Positions 26,624-35,212 of a stretch of 64,000 bases of DNA are shown one piece after another. Within the stretch, counting starts at the first letter, position 1; each line of letters begins with the position of its first letter. The notes beneath the pieces are model-generated. The model was not told where the DNA came from. It saw only the letters and a program-made list of their open reading frames with translations, and did not search any database. The DNA comes from Gordonia rubripertincta. GTDB taxonomy: Bacteria > Actinomycetota > Actinomycetes > Mycobacteriales > Mycobacteriaceae. Made by a program: the position numbers and the translations under genes. The DNA lies in NCBI RefSeq assembly GCF_038024875.1, contig NZ_CP136136.1, positions 1,178,001-1,242,000 on the forward strand, read 5' to 3'.

Positions 26624-27892
26624 ATGCGACGCCTCTACCGCAGTTTCCGCAGCTTCGATCGCCCCAGCCAAGTGCTGATGGTCAATCAGTTCACCATCAA
26701 TCTCGGCTTCTACATGCTCATGCCCTACCTCGCCGCCTACCTCGCCGGCCCGCTGGCCCTGGCCGCATGGGCAGTGGGCCTGGTCCTGGGGATACGCAAC
26801 TTCTCCCAACAGGGCATGTTCCTGATCGGGGGAACACTCGCTGACCGCTGGGGTTACAAACCGCTCATCATCGCCGGATGCCTGATGAGGGTCATCGGAT
26901 TCGTCCTACTGGCCCTGGTCAGTTCGCTGCCGGCGATCCTGATCGCCTCGGCGGCAACGGGATTCGCCGGGGCGCTGTTCAACCCCGCCGTACGGGCCTA
27001 CCTGGCCGCCGACGCCGGTGAGCGCCGCATCGAAGCATTCGCCGTGTTCAACGTGTTCTACCAGGCCGGGATCCTGCTCGGGCCGCTGGTCGGACTAGCC
27101 CTGACCGCCCTGGACTTCCGGCTCACCTCTCTCTGTGCGGCAGCAGTTTTCGCGGTCCTGACCCTCGTGCAGATCAAAGCGCTACCCGCAACAACACCTG
27201 CCCCGAGCAGCACCTCAATCATTCAGGACTGGCGCAGCGTCGTCCGTAACCGGCGATTCCTGCTCTTCGCTGCGGCGATGGCCAGCTCTTACGTGCTGTC
27301 CTTCCAGGTCTACCTCGCCCTGCCCCTACATGCCGACCGCATAGCAGACAACCCCACCCTCGCCACCAGTGTTGTCACCGCAATGTTCGTGGTGACCGGT
27401 CTGGTGGCCATCGCCGGCCAGCTACGCATCACCACATGGTTCGGCAACCGCTGGGGCAGCACCGGCAGCCTGAGCGTGGGAATGACGCTGATGGCTGCAG
27501 CTTTCCTGCCCCTAGTCGCCAGCACCGCAACGCATCAGCGCAACATCGCCCTCAACATCGCCGCCCTGCTACTCACCGCAGCTCTGCTCGCCGCCGCCAC
27601 CGCAGCAGTGTTCCCATTCGAAATGGACACGGTGGTGGGACTGGCCCGCGGCACGCTTGTCGCCACCCACTACGGGCTCTACAACACCATCGTCGGGATC
27701 GGGATTCTGCTCGGCAACGCCGCGACCGGGTGGCTGTTCAGCGCGGCCACCACCCGCGACATGCCCGAACTGGTGTGGATCGCTCTAGTCCTCACCGGCA
27801 TGGCGGCGGCGTCTGCCCTGTTGCTGTTGCACCGCCGCGGATGGCTCAGTGTCGCCGCCCCCACCGAAGCTCAGCCCACCACAACCCATTGA
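26624..27892 (+). CDS. MFS transporter coupled to the cysteine-synthase-like gene
   Basis: 422 residues with 12 predicted helices. The family loop between helices 2 and 3 reads GGTLADRWGYKPLI, and a PALQ-like region occurs at the start of the second half. It begins 3 bp after the stop of the PLP enzyme, so both are co-translated. Substrate unknown; the pairing and the copper setting suggest a metal-binding small molecule, but nothing in the sequence proves it. The CsoR-type operator for copZ begins directly after its stop codon. Confidence 0.8.
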   Translation: MRRLYRSFRSFDRPSQVLMVNQFTINLGFYMLMPYLAAYLAGPLALAAWAVGLVLGIRNFSQQGMFLIGGTLADRWGYKPLIIAGCLMRVIGFVLLALVSSLPAILIASAATGFAGALFNPAVRAYLAADAGERRIEAFAVFNVFYQAGILLGPLVGLALTALDFRLTSLCAAAVFAVLTLVQIKALPATTPAPSSTSIIQDWRSVVRNRRFLLFAAAMASSYVLSFQVYLALPLHADRIADNPTLATSVVTAMFVVTGLVAIAGQLRITTWFGNRWGSTGSLSVGMTLMAAAFLPLVASTATHQRNIALNIAALLLTAALLAAATAAVFPFEMDTVVGLARGTLVATHYGLYNTIVGIGILLGNAATGWLFSAATTRDMPELVWIALVLTGMAAASALLLLHRRGWLSVAAPTEAQPTTTH

Positions 27893-27917
27893 TTACCCTA
27901 GGGGGGTAAGGTATAAC
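27893..27917 (+). promoter_or_regulatory. CsoR-type operator and promoter of copZ operon
   Basis: TTACCCTAGGGGGGTAA (27893-27909) has perfect TTACCC/GGGTAA arms and is followed by a -10-like TATAAC at 27912-27917. CsoR operators in actinobacteria are GC-centred palindromes of this kind. The ~75-base leader that follows has two short stem-loops (27924-27938 and 27946-27960). Confidence 0.75.
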
Positions 27918-27995
27918 GGTGGTGTGGCGAGACGCCACAGCGACAGACCCCCTGAGGGTCGTTGGCACCACTGCTGTACCGAAAGGGCACATCTC

Positions 27996-28202
27996 ATGAG
28001 CACATCGACAGTGATCGTCTCCGGAATGACGTGTGGGCACTGCGCGGCGTCGGTGCGTGAAGAAGTCGGCGCACTGGCCGGCGTAACTGACGTCGACGTC
28101 GACGTGGCCAGCGGGCGAGTCACCATCTCTAGCTCGGCCCCGATCGAGGCCGACGCGATCCGCGGCGCGATCGAAGAGGCCGGCTACCACCTGGCGCAGT
28201 AG
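27996..28202 (+). CDS. copZ: Copper chaperone CopZ (HMA domain)
   Basis: 68 residues from ATG 27996. A single heavy-metal-associated domain with the Cu(I)-binding MTCGHC motif near residue 12 and the usual beta-alpha-beta layout ending in IEEAGYHLAQ. It carries Cu(I) to the CopA ATPase downstream. It is the first gene after the CsoR-type operator. Confidence 0.92.
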   Translation: MSTSTVIVSGMTCGHCAASVREEVGALAGVTDVDVDVASGRVTISSSAPIEADAIRGAIEEAGYHLAQ

Positions 28203-28294
28203 CCGACGAGGGGCTGAAGTGTCTGCCCCACTGGCGACTTCAGCCTCTCCCGGGCGGCGTGGGTGTCGCCACCACCGATGACAGGAATCCAGCG

Positions 28295-29254
28295 ATGAAT
28301 GTTCCAACCAAGCTCGGCGTCTTCGCCGCGGCCCTGCTGATAGTTTTCGCTGCGGCGTACGCCATCGCCGCTGGTGTCGCTCCCGACAGGGCGTCGACCT
28401 CCCCGGCTGAGTCCGCCCATGCCGATCACAATGCTGCACCACAGTCGCGAACATCCGCCTCGTCTCCGGGGGCCGATCAGGTTCGCGGAGTTTCGATGGC
28501 AGCAGCCGGCTTCATCCTGGGGAATGTGGTGGCACCCCATGCGTCCGGGGTGCAGGCACCGCTGAGCTTTGAGATCCTCGACGCCGCCGGGGCCGCGGTC
28601 ACCGACTTCGCCGCCGAGCACGACAAGCAGCTGCACCTGATCGTCGTCCGCGCGGATGGCACCCACTTCCGACACGTGCACCCCACTCTCTCGCCCGAAG
28701 GGCGCTGGACGCTGCCCTGGCAGTGGGCGACGGGAGGCAGCTACCGGATCTACGCCGACTTCGTGCCCGCCGCCACCGGCCAACCCCTCACCCTCACCAG
28801 CACCGTCGAAGTCAGCGGTGACTACCAGCCGGCCCCACCCGCCGCCGAATCACGACAGTCATCCGTCGACGGGTTCGACATCGGGCTGGCCGGTCATCTG
28901 CGCGCGGGCGTCGAGTCCGAACTGACCGTCACCGTGCGCCGAGCAGGACAACCGGTCACCACCCTGCAGCCGTATCTGGGCGCTTTCGGTCACTTGGTGG
29001 CCCTGCGACAGGGTGACCTGGCCTACCTGCATGTTCACCCTGAGGGCGCGGCACCGACTGCCGGTCAACTCGCGGGACCACAGGTCCGCTTCGCCACCAC
29101 CGCCCCCACCCCGGGCCGCTATCTGCTCTACCTCGACTTCCAGGTCCAGGGCGCTGTGCATACCGCCACCTTCGTTCTCGACGTCCCCACCGGCGCCCCG
29201 GCCCCGACACCTGACTCCACGGCCCCCTCGGCCGATCCGCACGCCGGACACTAA
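28295..29254 (+). CDS. Secreted or anchored His-rich copper-locus protein
   Basis: 319 residues from ATG 28295. One N-terminal hydrophobic helix (GVFAAALLIVFAAAYAIAAG) acts as signal or anchor, followed by a low-complexity Ser/His segment. Two similar beta domains each carry a His cluster: HLIVVRADGTHFRHVHP and GHLVALRQGDLAYLHVHPEG. The tail ends DPHAGH. These His sites suit periplasmic copper binding. Similar proteins occur in actinobacterial copper operons, with no defined biochemical role known to me. Confidence 0.75.
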   Translation: MNVPTKLGVFAAALLIVFAAAYAIAAGVAPDRASTSPAESAHADHNAAPQSRTSASSPGADQVRGVSMAAAGFILGNVVAPHASGVQAPLSFEILDAAGAAVTDFAAEHDKQLHLIVVRADGTHFRHVHPTLSPEGRWTLPWQWATGGSYRIYADFVPAATGQPLTLTSTVEVSGDYQPAPPAAESRQSSVDGFDIGLAGHLRAGVESELTVTVRRAGQPVTTLQPYLGAFGHLVALRQGDLAYLHVHPEGAAPTAGQLAGPQVRFATTAPTPGRYLLYLDFQVQGAVHTATFVLDVPTGAPAPTPDSTAPSADPHAGH

Positions 29255-29316
29255 CTCGCTGACCAGCGCCACCCGGGGCACTGCGCCGAGGCATTCACCC
29301 AACGAGGAACCCCCCC

Positions 29317-29931
29317 ATGACCACCTCAGCTCCGATCCACCCACCTGCGGCCACCGCCGAGCAGACAGGCGCCGTCGATATCGAACTCGCCGTGTCGGGC
29401 ATGACGTGTGCATCGTGCGCGGCACGCATCGAACGCACACTGAACAAACTCGACGGAGTGAGCGCCTCGGTGAACTACGCCACCGAAAAAGCTCACGTCA
29501 GCGCACCCGCCGGTGTCGACCCACACCTGCTGATCGAGACCATCGAACAGGCCGGATACCACGCTGCGCTGCCCGCCACTCCCACCAAAGGTGCCGCCCC
29601 CGACGATGACCCTTCGGACGACGACGGGGAGCTCGTGGCCTTGCGTCACCGACTGATCGGTGCGGTGGTTCTCTCGGTACCGGTGATCGCGCTGGCAATG
29701 GTCCCGGCGTTGCAGTTCACCTACTGGCAGTGGGCGTCGTTGACGTTGGCCGCGCCAGTGATCGTGTGGGCGGCATGGCCGTTTCATCGCGCCGCGTTGC
29801 TCAACCTGCGCCACGGTGCGGCCACCATGGACACCCTCATCTCGGTCGGCACCACCGCGGCGCTGTTGTGGTCGTTGTATGCGTTGTTCTTCGGCACCGC
29901 CGGACAACCAGGCACGACCCACGGGATGTTG
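29317..29931 (+). pseudogene. copA: copA, 5' part (split by an 18.2-kb insertion)
   Basis: From ATG 29317 the protein has an HMA domain (GMTCASCAARIE near residue 29), then the first membrane helices of a P1B ATPase (GAVVLSVPVIALAMVPAL; MDTLISVGTTAALLWSLYAL). The match to P1B ATPases stops at residue 205 (THGML), where the element begins at 29932; reading continues to a stop at 30030. The remaining actuator, ATP-binding and CPC regions are at 48177-49931 in the same frame phase. Joined, they give 789 residues, a normal CopA length. Confidence 0.9.
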
Positions 29932-30019
29932 ACCGGACTAAGTTCGGACACGCCGAGGACGATCGAGGCGGGGGCGGTCAGCGTGGTCATTGTCGAGGGC
30001 ACTGTTGAAGGGAGTGTCC

Positions 30020-31255
30020 GTGAACCGTGAAGACGCGAAGGGTGTGCCGACGAGGCTTCCGGCCTGGGGTCGTGTGAACCCAGTAGATGGGGTTCCGTTC
30101 TGGTCTCTGGTTGGACCGGACGATCGTGAGATCGAGCCGGTCGGCGAGTTTCTGAAGGAGTTGGTCACTCGTGGTCACCGCGCCGGGACGGTTCGGAGCT
30201 ATGCGTATGACCTGCTGCGATGGTGGCGCTGGTTGCGTGTGATCGACCGGCCGTGGAACCGTGCCACACAAGAAGACCTGCGCGAGTTCGTTCTCTGGTT
30301 GTCTGATGCCATCAAGCCGGAAAGTGGTCGGCGGACCGTGTCCGTCTCGACCGCGGGCACGATCAACGCCGTCACACGCAAGCAGTACCTCGACGACCGC
30401 TACAAGCCGCGGACCATCCGCCACAGCAATGCGGTGCTGCGCACCTTCTACGAATGGGCCATCATCGAAGGGACTGGGCCCCTGGTAAACCCAGTCCAGT
30501 TGCGCAACGCGAGCCGGCGCGCCCATGCGCACCACAACCCCCTCGAATCATTCCGAACCGACGGCCGGCTTCGCTACAACCCGCCCATACCGAAACGTCG
30601 TCCGAGGGTCCTTCCCGATCCGGAATGGGTTCGGCTCTTCGGTGCGCTCACCTCCAATCGCGACAGGGCACTGCTGTCGATGGCGGTCAGCAATGGTGCC
30701 CGAGCTGGGGAGATCCTCGGGATGCGGATGGCCGACGTCGACTGGGGCGAGCAGTTGGTGCGGGTGACTCGTAAAGGTTCACGGGACGAACAATGGCTAC
30801 CTGTGAGCGCGGAGGCGCTGCTGTGGCTCCGCCTGTATCTGTCCGAGATCGATGATGTGCAACCGAACGCCCCACTGTGGTGGACCCTTCGCGTCCGCAA
30901 TCGTCGGGCTGGTGCGTCCCGCCAACCGATGAACTACGAAACGCTCCGAGGCGTCTTCCGTCGCACCAACGTCGCGCTCGGAACCAACTGGAGCATGCAC
31001 GATCTGCGGCACACTGCCGCACGACGTATGGCCGACGACTCGAAGCTCTCGCTCCGTGACGTTCAGACAATCCTCGGCCACCGACAAATCGCCACGACCG
31101 TCCAGGTGTACCTGCACGAATCAGATGTCCAGGTGGCGTCGCGTGTACTCGAGCACCTGAGCAGGCCTTCACCACCACACCCCCTCGCGGGGAAGTCGCT
31201 GGGATACCGGGACCATGACATGTCTGTTCTGTTTGGCGGTGAGGATCTGTGCTGA
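30020..31255 (+). CDS. Tyrosine recombinase A (Tn554 TnpA-like)
   Basis: 411 residues from GTG 30020, preceded by AAGGGAG. The N-terminal SAM-like domain includes GEFLKELVTRGHRAGTVRSY. Catalytic residues are in SNGARAGEILGM (Arg), MHDLRHTAARRMADD (His-x-x-Arg), LGHRQIATTVQVYLH (His and nucleophilic Tyr). The stop overlaps the start of the next recombinase by 7 bp. The two act together in insertion and excision in Tn554-type elements. Confidence 0.88.
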   Translation: MNREDAKGVPTRLPAWGRVNPVDGVPFWSLVGPDDREIEPVGEFLKELVTRGHRAGTVRSYAYDLLRWWRWLRVIDRPWNRATQEDLREFVLWLSDAIKPESGRRTVSVSTAGTINAVTRKQYLDDRYKPRTIRHSNAVLRTFYEWAIIEGTGPLVNPVQLRNASRRAHAHHNPLESFRTDGRLRYNPPIPKRRPRVLPDPEWVRLFGALTSNRDRALLSMAVSNGARAGEILGMRMADVDWGEQLVRVTRKGSRDEQWLPVSAEALLWLRLYLSEIDDVQPNAPLWWTLRVRNRRAGASRQPMNYETLRGVFRRTNVALGTNWSMHDLRHTAARRMADDSKLSLRDVQTILGHRQIATTVQVYLHESDVQVASRVLEHLSRPSPPHPLAGKSLGYRDHDMSVLFGGEDLC

Positions 31256-33588
31256 CGACAGTGGCAACTCCCTCAGTGACCGTCCGCCCCGAGCGCGTTC
31301 ACGGACACCACGACGGCCACTCGATCGATGAGGTGCTTGCCGCCGTGGAGGCAGACCTTCGCTGGCGGAATCACCCGGTACGCGGCGAGCGGGCCGCGAT
31401 CGCGCTGCGCGGCATCCTCGAGTGGCTCTCCACATTCCCCGGAACCGGCTGGCAAGAGCGGTGGTCAGCCGCATCGGGGAACGACTACCCGAGCTGGATC
31501 ACCACCATGACCGAGCATCTCTCGGCGCGCGGAGTCGCCCGCAGGAACGTGATCGACACAGTGCCGGCGCTCCTCATCCATCGAGTGGTGATCGTCGACT
31601 ACGCGTTCCTGCGCGCATACAGGGCACGAAGCCTGTACGAGACGGTTCGAGAGAGGCTCCGCCCCGATCTCTGGGAACGCATCGCCGCCAACGCACCGCG
31701 CGCCAAACTGACGGCGTACCAGTTCCGCGAAGCGCGGTTGGTGTTGAGCAAGATGGTCCTGGCAACCGGCCGAGACCTCAACCAACTGCAGCTACATGAC
31801 TTCACCGACTATCTTGCAGACAACCGGCACTCCAACGGGTCCAACCCGAACGGCGTCCACGCGGCCTGGGATCTCGTCCGCGGGATTGCCCCCATTCCCG
31901 ACAACGACCTGCTGACGTGTCTGAGAGTCGGCCAGCGCAGCGCCGAACAGATCATCGACCGATTCGCCATCCAGAACTCGGCTATCCGGGATCTCCTCGT
32001 TCGCTATCTCAACGAGAGGAAGCCAGCGCTGGACTACACCTCCTTCGACTCAACAGCCCGCCTACTCGGCTCCTTCTGGGCTGATATCGAAGCCCACCAT
32101 CCGGGTGTCGACTCCCTGCACCTCAGCGACAATGCCGCGCGAGATTGGAAGCTGCGCTTGCGTACCGTCACGAATCGAGATGGGTCCACCAGACCGCGGC
32201 TGAATTACCTGGACGTGCTGATGGTTGTGCGCGCGTTCTACCTCGACATCCAGGAGTGGGCCCTCGCGGATCCCTATTGGGCTCCGTGGGCGGCTCCGTC
32301 TCCCGTGCACCGTATGGACACAAAGGGAATCGAGAAGGCCAAGCGCACCCGACAAGCCCGGATGCACCAACGCGTCCGCACTCGGCTTCCACATCTCGAC
32401 CGTCTCGTGGACAGCGCAAACGACCATCGCGAAGACCGGGCGGCGCTTCTCGACCATGCGCGGAGGGCCCAACCCGGCGAAGAGTTCGAGTACCGCGCAA
32501 CGAAATACCGCAGGGTCGACCCCAGCGACAAGCGACGCGTCAACGGCAACACGACGTTCGTTCACGTCATCGATCCAGCGGGCCGGCGCATCGACGTCGT
32601 CAAGGAGGAAGACGACGCCTTCTGGACCTGGGCTGTTATCGAGACACTGCGCCACACCGGAATACGAGTGGAAGAGCTCGGCGAACTCACTCACCTCGCA
32701 CTCGTCACCTACAGGCCGCCGGATACGGGCGAGACGGTGCCACTTCTGCAGATTCTTCCCTCGAAGAGCAACGAGGAGCGCCTGCTGCTCGTCAGCCCCG
32801 AACTCGCCAGCGTCCTCGCCTCGATTATCACTCGACTACGCGGTGAGAACGATGGAGTGATCCCGCTGGTCGCCAGATACGACAAGCATGAGCGGACGAC
32901 AGGTCCAGCGCTTCCGCACCTCTTCCAGTGCCGCAACGGGCACCGACGTTCAGTGATCGGGTACGGAACCCTGCGACGCCTTCTCGAAGAGGCGATCGAG
33001 CGCATCGGCCTTCGTGACGCGGCCGGCGAGCCGTTGCACTTCACACCGCACGACTTCCGGCGATTGTTCGCCACGGACGCGGTTACGGGCGGACTCCCGG
33101 TCCACATCGCCGCCAAGCTCCTCGGACACGCCAACATCACCACCACGCAGGGGTACGTCGCGGTTTTCCAGGATGAGCTGATCGGGTCCTACCGCCGTTA
33201 CCTCGACCACCGTCGAGCGATGCGCCCCGCCGTCGAGTACCGGGAACCCACCGATACAGAGTGGGCTGAGTTCGAGCAGCACTTCGCGACCCGACAGCTT
33301 GAACTCGGCACCTGCGGTCGCCCCTACGGATCCCCCTGCAACCATGAACACGCCTGTATCCGTTGCCCGATGCTCCGTGTCGACCCCCGGGCGCGACCAC
33401 GATTGGTCGCGATCATCGCGAACCTGCGCGAGAGGATCGCTGAAGCGCGAACAAACGGGTGGCTCGGCGAAATCCAAGGGCTCGAGACCAGCCGAGACGC
33501 GGCGATCCGCAAGCTCACGGTCCTCGACCGATCGGGCCCGTACGGCCGAACAGGCCTGGCCGACTTGGGTATCCCGTCGGCTCGCTGA
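31249..33588 (+). CDS. Tyrosine recombinase B (Tn554 TnpB-like)
   Basis: 779 residues from GTG 31249, which overlaps the upstream stop. The catalytic domain is in the C-terminal half: LRHTGIRVEELGEL (Arg), TPHDFRRLFATD (His-x-x-Arg), LLGHANITTTQGYVAVF (His and Tyr). After it comes a Cys/His cluster CGRPYGSPCNHEHACIRCPM, a likely zinc knuckle seen in large recombinases of this group. The long N-terminal region is helical and unassigned. No frameshift. Confidence 0.88.
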   Translation: MLTTVATPSVTVRPERVHGHHDGHSIDEVLAAVEADLRWRNHPVRGERAAIALRGILEWLSTFPGTGWQERWSAASGNDYPSWITTMTEHLSARGVARRNVIDTVPALLIHRVVIVDYAFLRAYRARSLYETVRERLRPDLWERIAANAPRAKLTAYQFREARLVLSKMVLATGRDLNQLQLHDFTDYLADNRHSNGSNPNGVHAAWDLVRGIAPIPDNDLLTCLRVGQRSAEQIIDRFAIQNSAIRDLLVRYLNERKPALDYTSFDSTARLLGSFWADIEAHHPGVDSLHLSDNAARDWKLRLRTVTNRDGSTRPRLNYLDVLMVVRAFYLDIQEWALADPYWAPWAAPSPVHRMDTKGIEKAKRTRQARMHQRVRTRLPHLDRLVDSANDHREDRAALLDHARRAQPGEEFEYRATKYRRVDPSDKRRVNGNTTFVHVIDPAGRRIDVVKEEDDAFWTWAVIETLRHTGIRVEELGELTHLALVTYRPPDTGETVPLLQILPSKSNEERLLLVSPELASVLASIITRLRGENDGVIPLVARYDKHERTTGPALPHLFQCRNGHRRSVIGYGTLRRLLEEAIERIGLRDAAGEPLHFTPHDFRRLFATDAVTGGLPVHIAAKLLGHANITTTQGYVAVFQDELIGSYRRYLDHRRAMRPAVEYREPTDTEWAEFEQHFATRQLELGTCGRPYGSPCNHEHACIRCPMLRVDPRARPRLVAIIANLRERIAEARTNGWLGEIQGLETSRDAAIRKLTVLDRSGPYGRTGLADLGIPSAR

Positions 33589-33693
33589 TCCGCTCAGGGC
33601 GAGACGGTCGTTCAGTGAACCAGCGGCACGCCGAAGTTCAAAAGAACGTCGGGAATTGGATGACCAGACCAAGTTCCAGTGGTGCGGGAGATT

Positions 33694-34293
33694 CTAGGTC
33701 GGCGGGAGGTTCGACTGGGTCGTCTCGGACGGGCGGGTCAGTGCATTCAGTGCGTTGATCCCTACAGGTTCAGTGGCCAGCATCGGCACGATCGCACTCC
33801 GGTTGTGTGTGCTGGTGATGGAGCTGATCTCGACGACTTCTGTCCCGGCACGCCGTCGGAGCAGCGGTGATGTCGGGTGAGCTGCAGCGATCGAGTTGTT
33901 GACCACCCAGGCCCACGGGTGGATCCGGCGTCGGTGGTGTCGGTGAGGCCGAGCATCTGGATCGCGGCGGGCGCGGCCACCGGTTCGGGGGCGATGCCGG
34001 CCCACTTGGCGAGCTGGGCGCGGTCGGGGTAGCGGCCGGTGACGGCGGTGACGCCGTCGACGAGGACGAGGGGCAGGCCCTCTGAGCCGGAGAGCTGCAG
34101 GAACGCCTTGACCGGTTCCCGCTCGGCGAAGGCGAGGGGCTCATTGGCGAGGTTGAAGCGGGCGATGTCGCCGCCCTGGGGTGTTGATCCAGTCCATGTC
34201 GGCGGTGAAGGTGACCAGGGCCTGGTCGACGTCGTCGCCGCACACTCCGGTGTTGCAGCACAGTGCGGGCTCGAAAACCTCGATACGGGTCAT
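33694..34293 (-). pseudogene. arsD frameshifted and fused to the 3' end of arsA
   Basis: From ATG 34293 the sequence is ArsD: TRIEVFEPALCCNTGVCGDD with the paired and single Cys that bind As(III). After DMDWINT a GGGG run (34178-34181) shifts the frame; with one base fewer it continues QGGDIARFNLANEPLAFAER to IQMLGLTDTTDAGS. At about 33926 it changes to the end of ArsA (PWAWVVNNSIAAAHPTSPLL, LATEPVGINAL). Most of arsA, including its ATP-binding loops, is deleted. Confidence 0.85.
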
Positions 34294-34312
34294 CAGGGGG
34301 GCCTCTCAGTTC

Positions 34313-34732
34313 TCAGGGGTGGGTGGGGGCGGTGAGCTGGGCGGCGAGCCGGTCGACGCGGGCGGCGATGTCGTCGCGGACCAGGCGCATGCGGTCGATG
34401 CCGTCGATGCCGCGTTCGGACGGCTCGTCGGTGTCCCAGTTCTCGAACCGGGTCCCCGGGACGGGATCGACGTGGGCCTCGCGGCCGAGGGTGACCACCA
34501 CGTCGACTGCCCGCAGCAGCTGCGGGTCGATCGCCTTCGGGGTCTCGGCGGTGATGTCCACGCCGACCTCGAGAAGCGACTGCGCGGACAGGGCGTTGAC
34601 CGCGGCGCCAGGCTTGGTGCCGGCCGAGTGCACCTCGACCGCGTCGCCGGCGGCCTTGCGCATCAGCCCGGCCGCCATCTGGGACTTGCCGCCGTTCTTC
34701 ACGCAGACGAACAGCACCGAAGGTTTGTTCAC
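34313..34732 (-). CDS. arsC: LMW-phosphatase-family arsenate reductase with a Lys P-loop
   Basis: 139 residues from ATG 34732. The phosphate/arsenate loop reads CVKNGGKSQ, where the canonical C-x5-R Arg is Lys; this variant recurs in actinobacterial ArsC-like proteins. The late Asp is probably in FENWDTDEP. It sits 19 bp upstream of arsD on the minus strand, divergent from arsR. It may form arsenate-mycothiol adducts, or have lost full activity; two canonical ArsC proteins are nearby. Confidence 0.8.
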   Translation of the reverse strand: MNKPSVLFVCVKNGGKSQMAAGLMRKAAGDAVEVHSAGTKPGAAVNALSAQSLLEVGVDITAETPKAIDPQLLRAVDVVVTLGREAHVDPVPGTRFENWDTDEPSERGIDGIDRMRLVRDDIAARVDRLAAQLTAPTHP

Positions 34733-34774
34733 GCTCGGATCCTTCCGGGGTGGCCGTGTTCACCGGCCGTTCGG

Positions 34775-34810
34775 TTGACGAGTTGAATCGATAAGAGTCA
34801 ATATAGACGT
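34775..34810. promoter_or_regulatory. ars divergent promoter/operator region
   Basis: TTGACG (34775-34780) and TTGAAT (34783-34788) precede a -10-like TATAGA at 34802-34807, three bases before the arsR ATG at 34811, which suggests a leaderless transcript. TTGA and TCAA (34783-34786, 34798-34801) form a weak dyad. Likely ArsR target between arsC and arsR. Confidence 0.45.
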
Positions 34811-35212
34811 ATGTCGAATCAATCGTCGAGTGGGGTCGAGGCCTGCTGCTCGCCCATCACGCGGGAGCCGTTGACCTCAGATTGGGCCTCTGACCTGGCC
34901 CGGATGTTCAAGGCGCTCGGGGATCCGGTGCGTCTGCGGATGCTGAGTCTGATCGCCAGCCACGAGAACGGCGAGAGCTGTGTGTGCGACATCTCCCCGG
35001 CGTTCGAGCTGTCGCAGCCGACGATCTCGCATCACCTCAAGGTGTTGCGCGAGGCCGGTCTGCTCGACTGTGAGCGCCGCGGCACCTGGGTCTACTACCG
35101 GGTGATCCCGTCCGCGCTCGCGCAGTTGTCGGCGGTGCTGGCGTCCGAGGTCGGTGTCGTCGAAGGCTCGGCCTGCGTGCCCGCAGCTGCGGTCGTGGAG
35201 GTGGCCCGGTGA
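34811..35212 (+). CDS. arsR: ArsR-family arsenic repressor
   Basis: 133 residues. Winged helix: ARMFKALGDPVRLRMLSLIA and LSQPTISHHLKVLREAGLL. Candidate As(III) ligands are the Cys pair near the N-terminus (EACCSP) and the pair in GESCVCDIS at the recognition helix. Corynebacterial ArsR uses N-terminal Cys residues as well. GTG of acr3 overlaps its stop (35209-35212). It should repress the acr3-arsC-arsC-trxB operon and the divergent arsC. Confidence 0.92.
   Translation: MSNQSSSGVEACCSPITREPLTSDWASDLARMFKALGDPVRLRMLSLIASHENGESCVCDISPAFELSQPTISHHLKVLREAGLLDCERRGTWVYYRVIPSALAQLSAVLASEVGVVEGSACVPAAAVVEVAR

Noticed and set aside
30020..33588. Reading the recombinase pair as a phage integrase or an integron
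   Set aside because: There are two large overlapping tyrosine recombinases, no attC-like cassettes, no tRNA target and no phage genes.
33589..33693. A TnpC-like third gene after the two recombinases
   Set aside because: Short frames starting near 33615 lack the helical pattern of TnpC and end within 150 bp. I could not support a gene.
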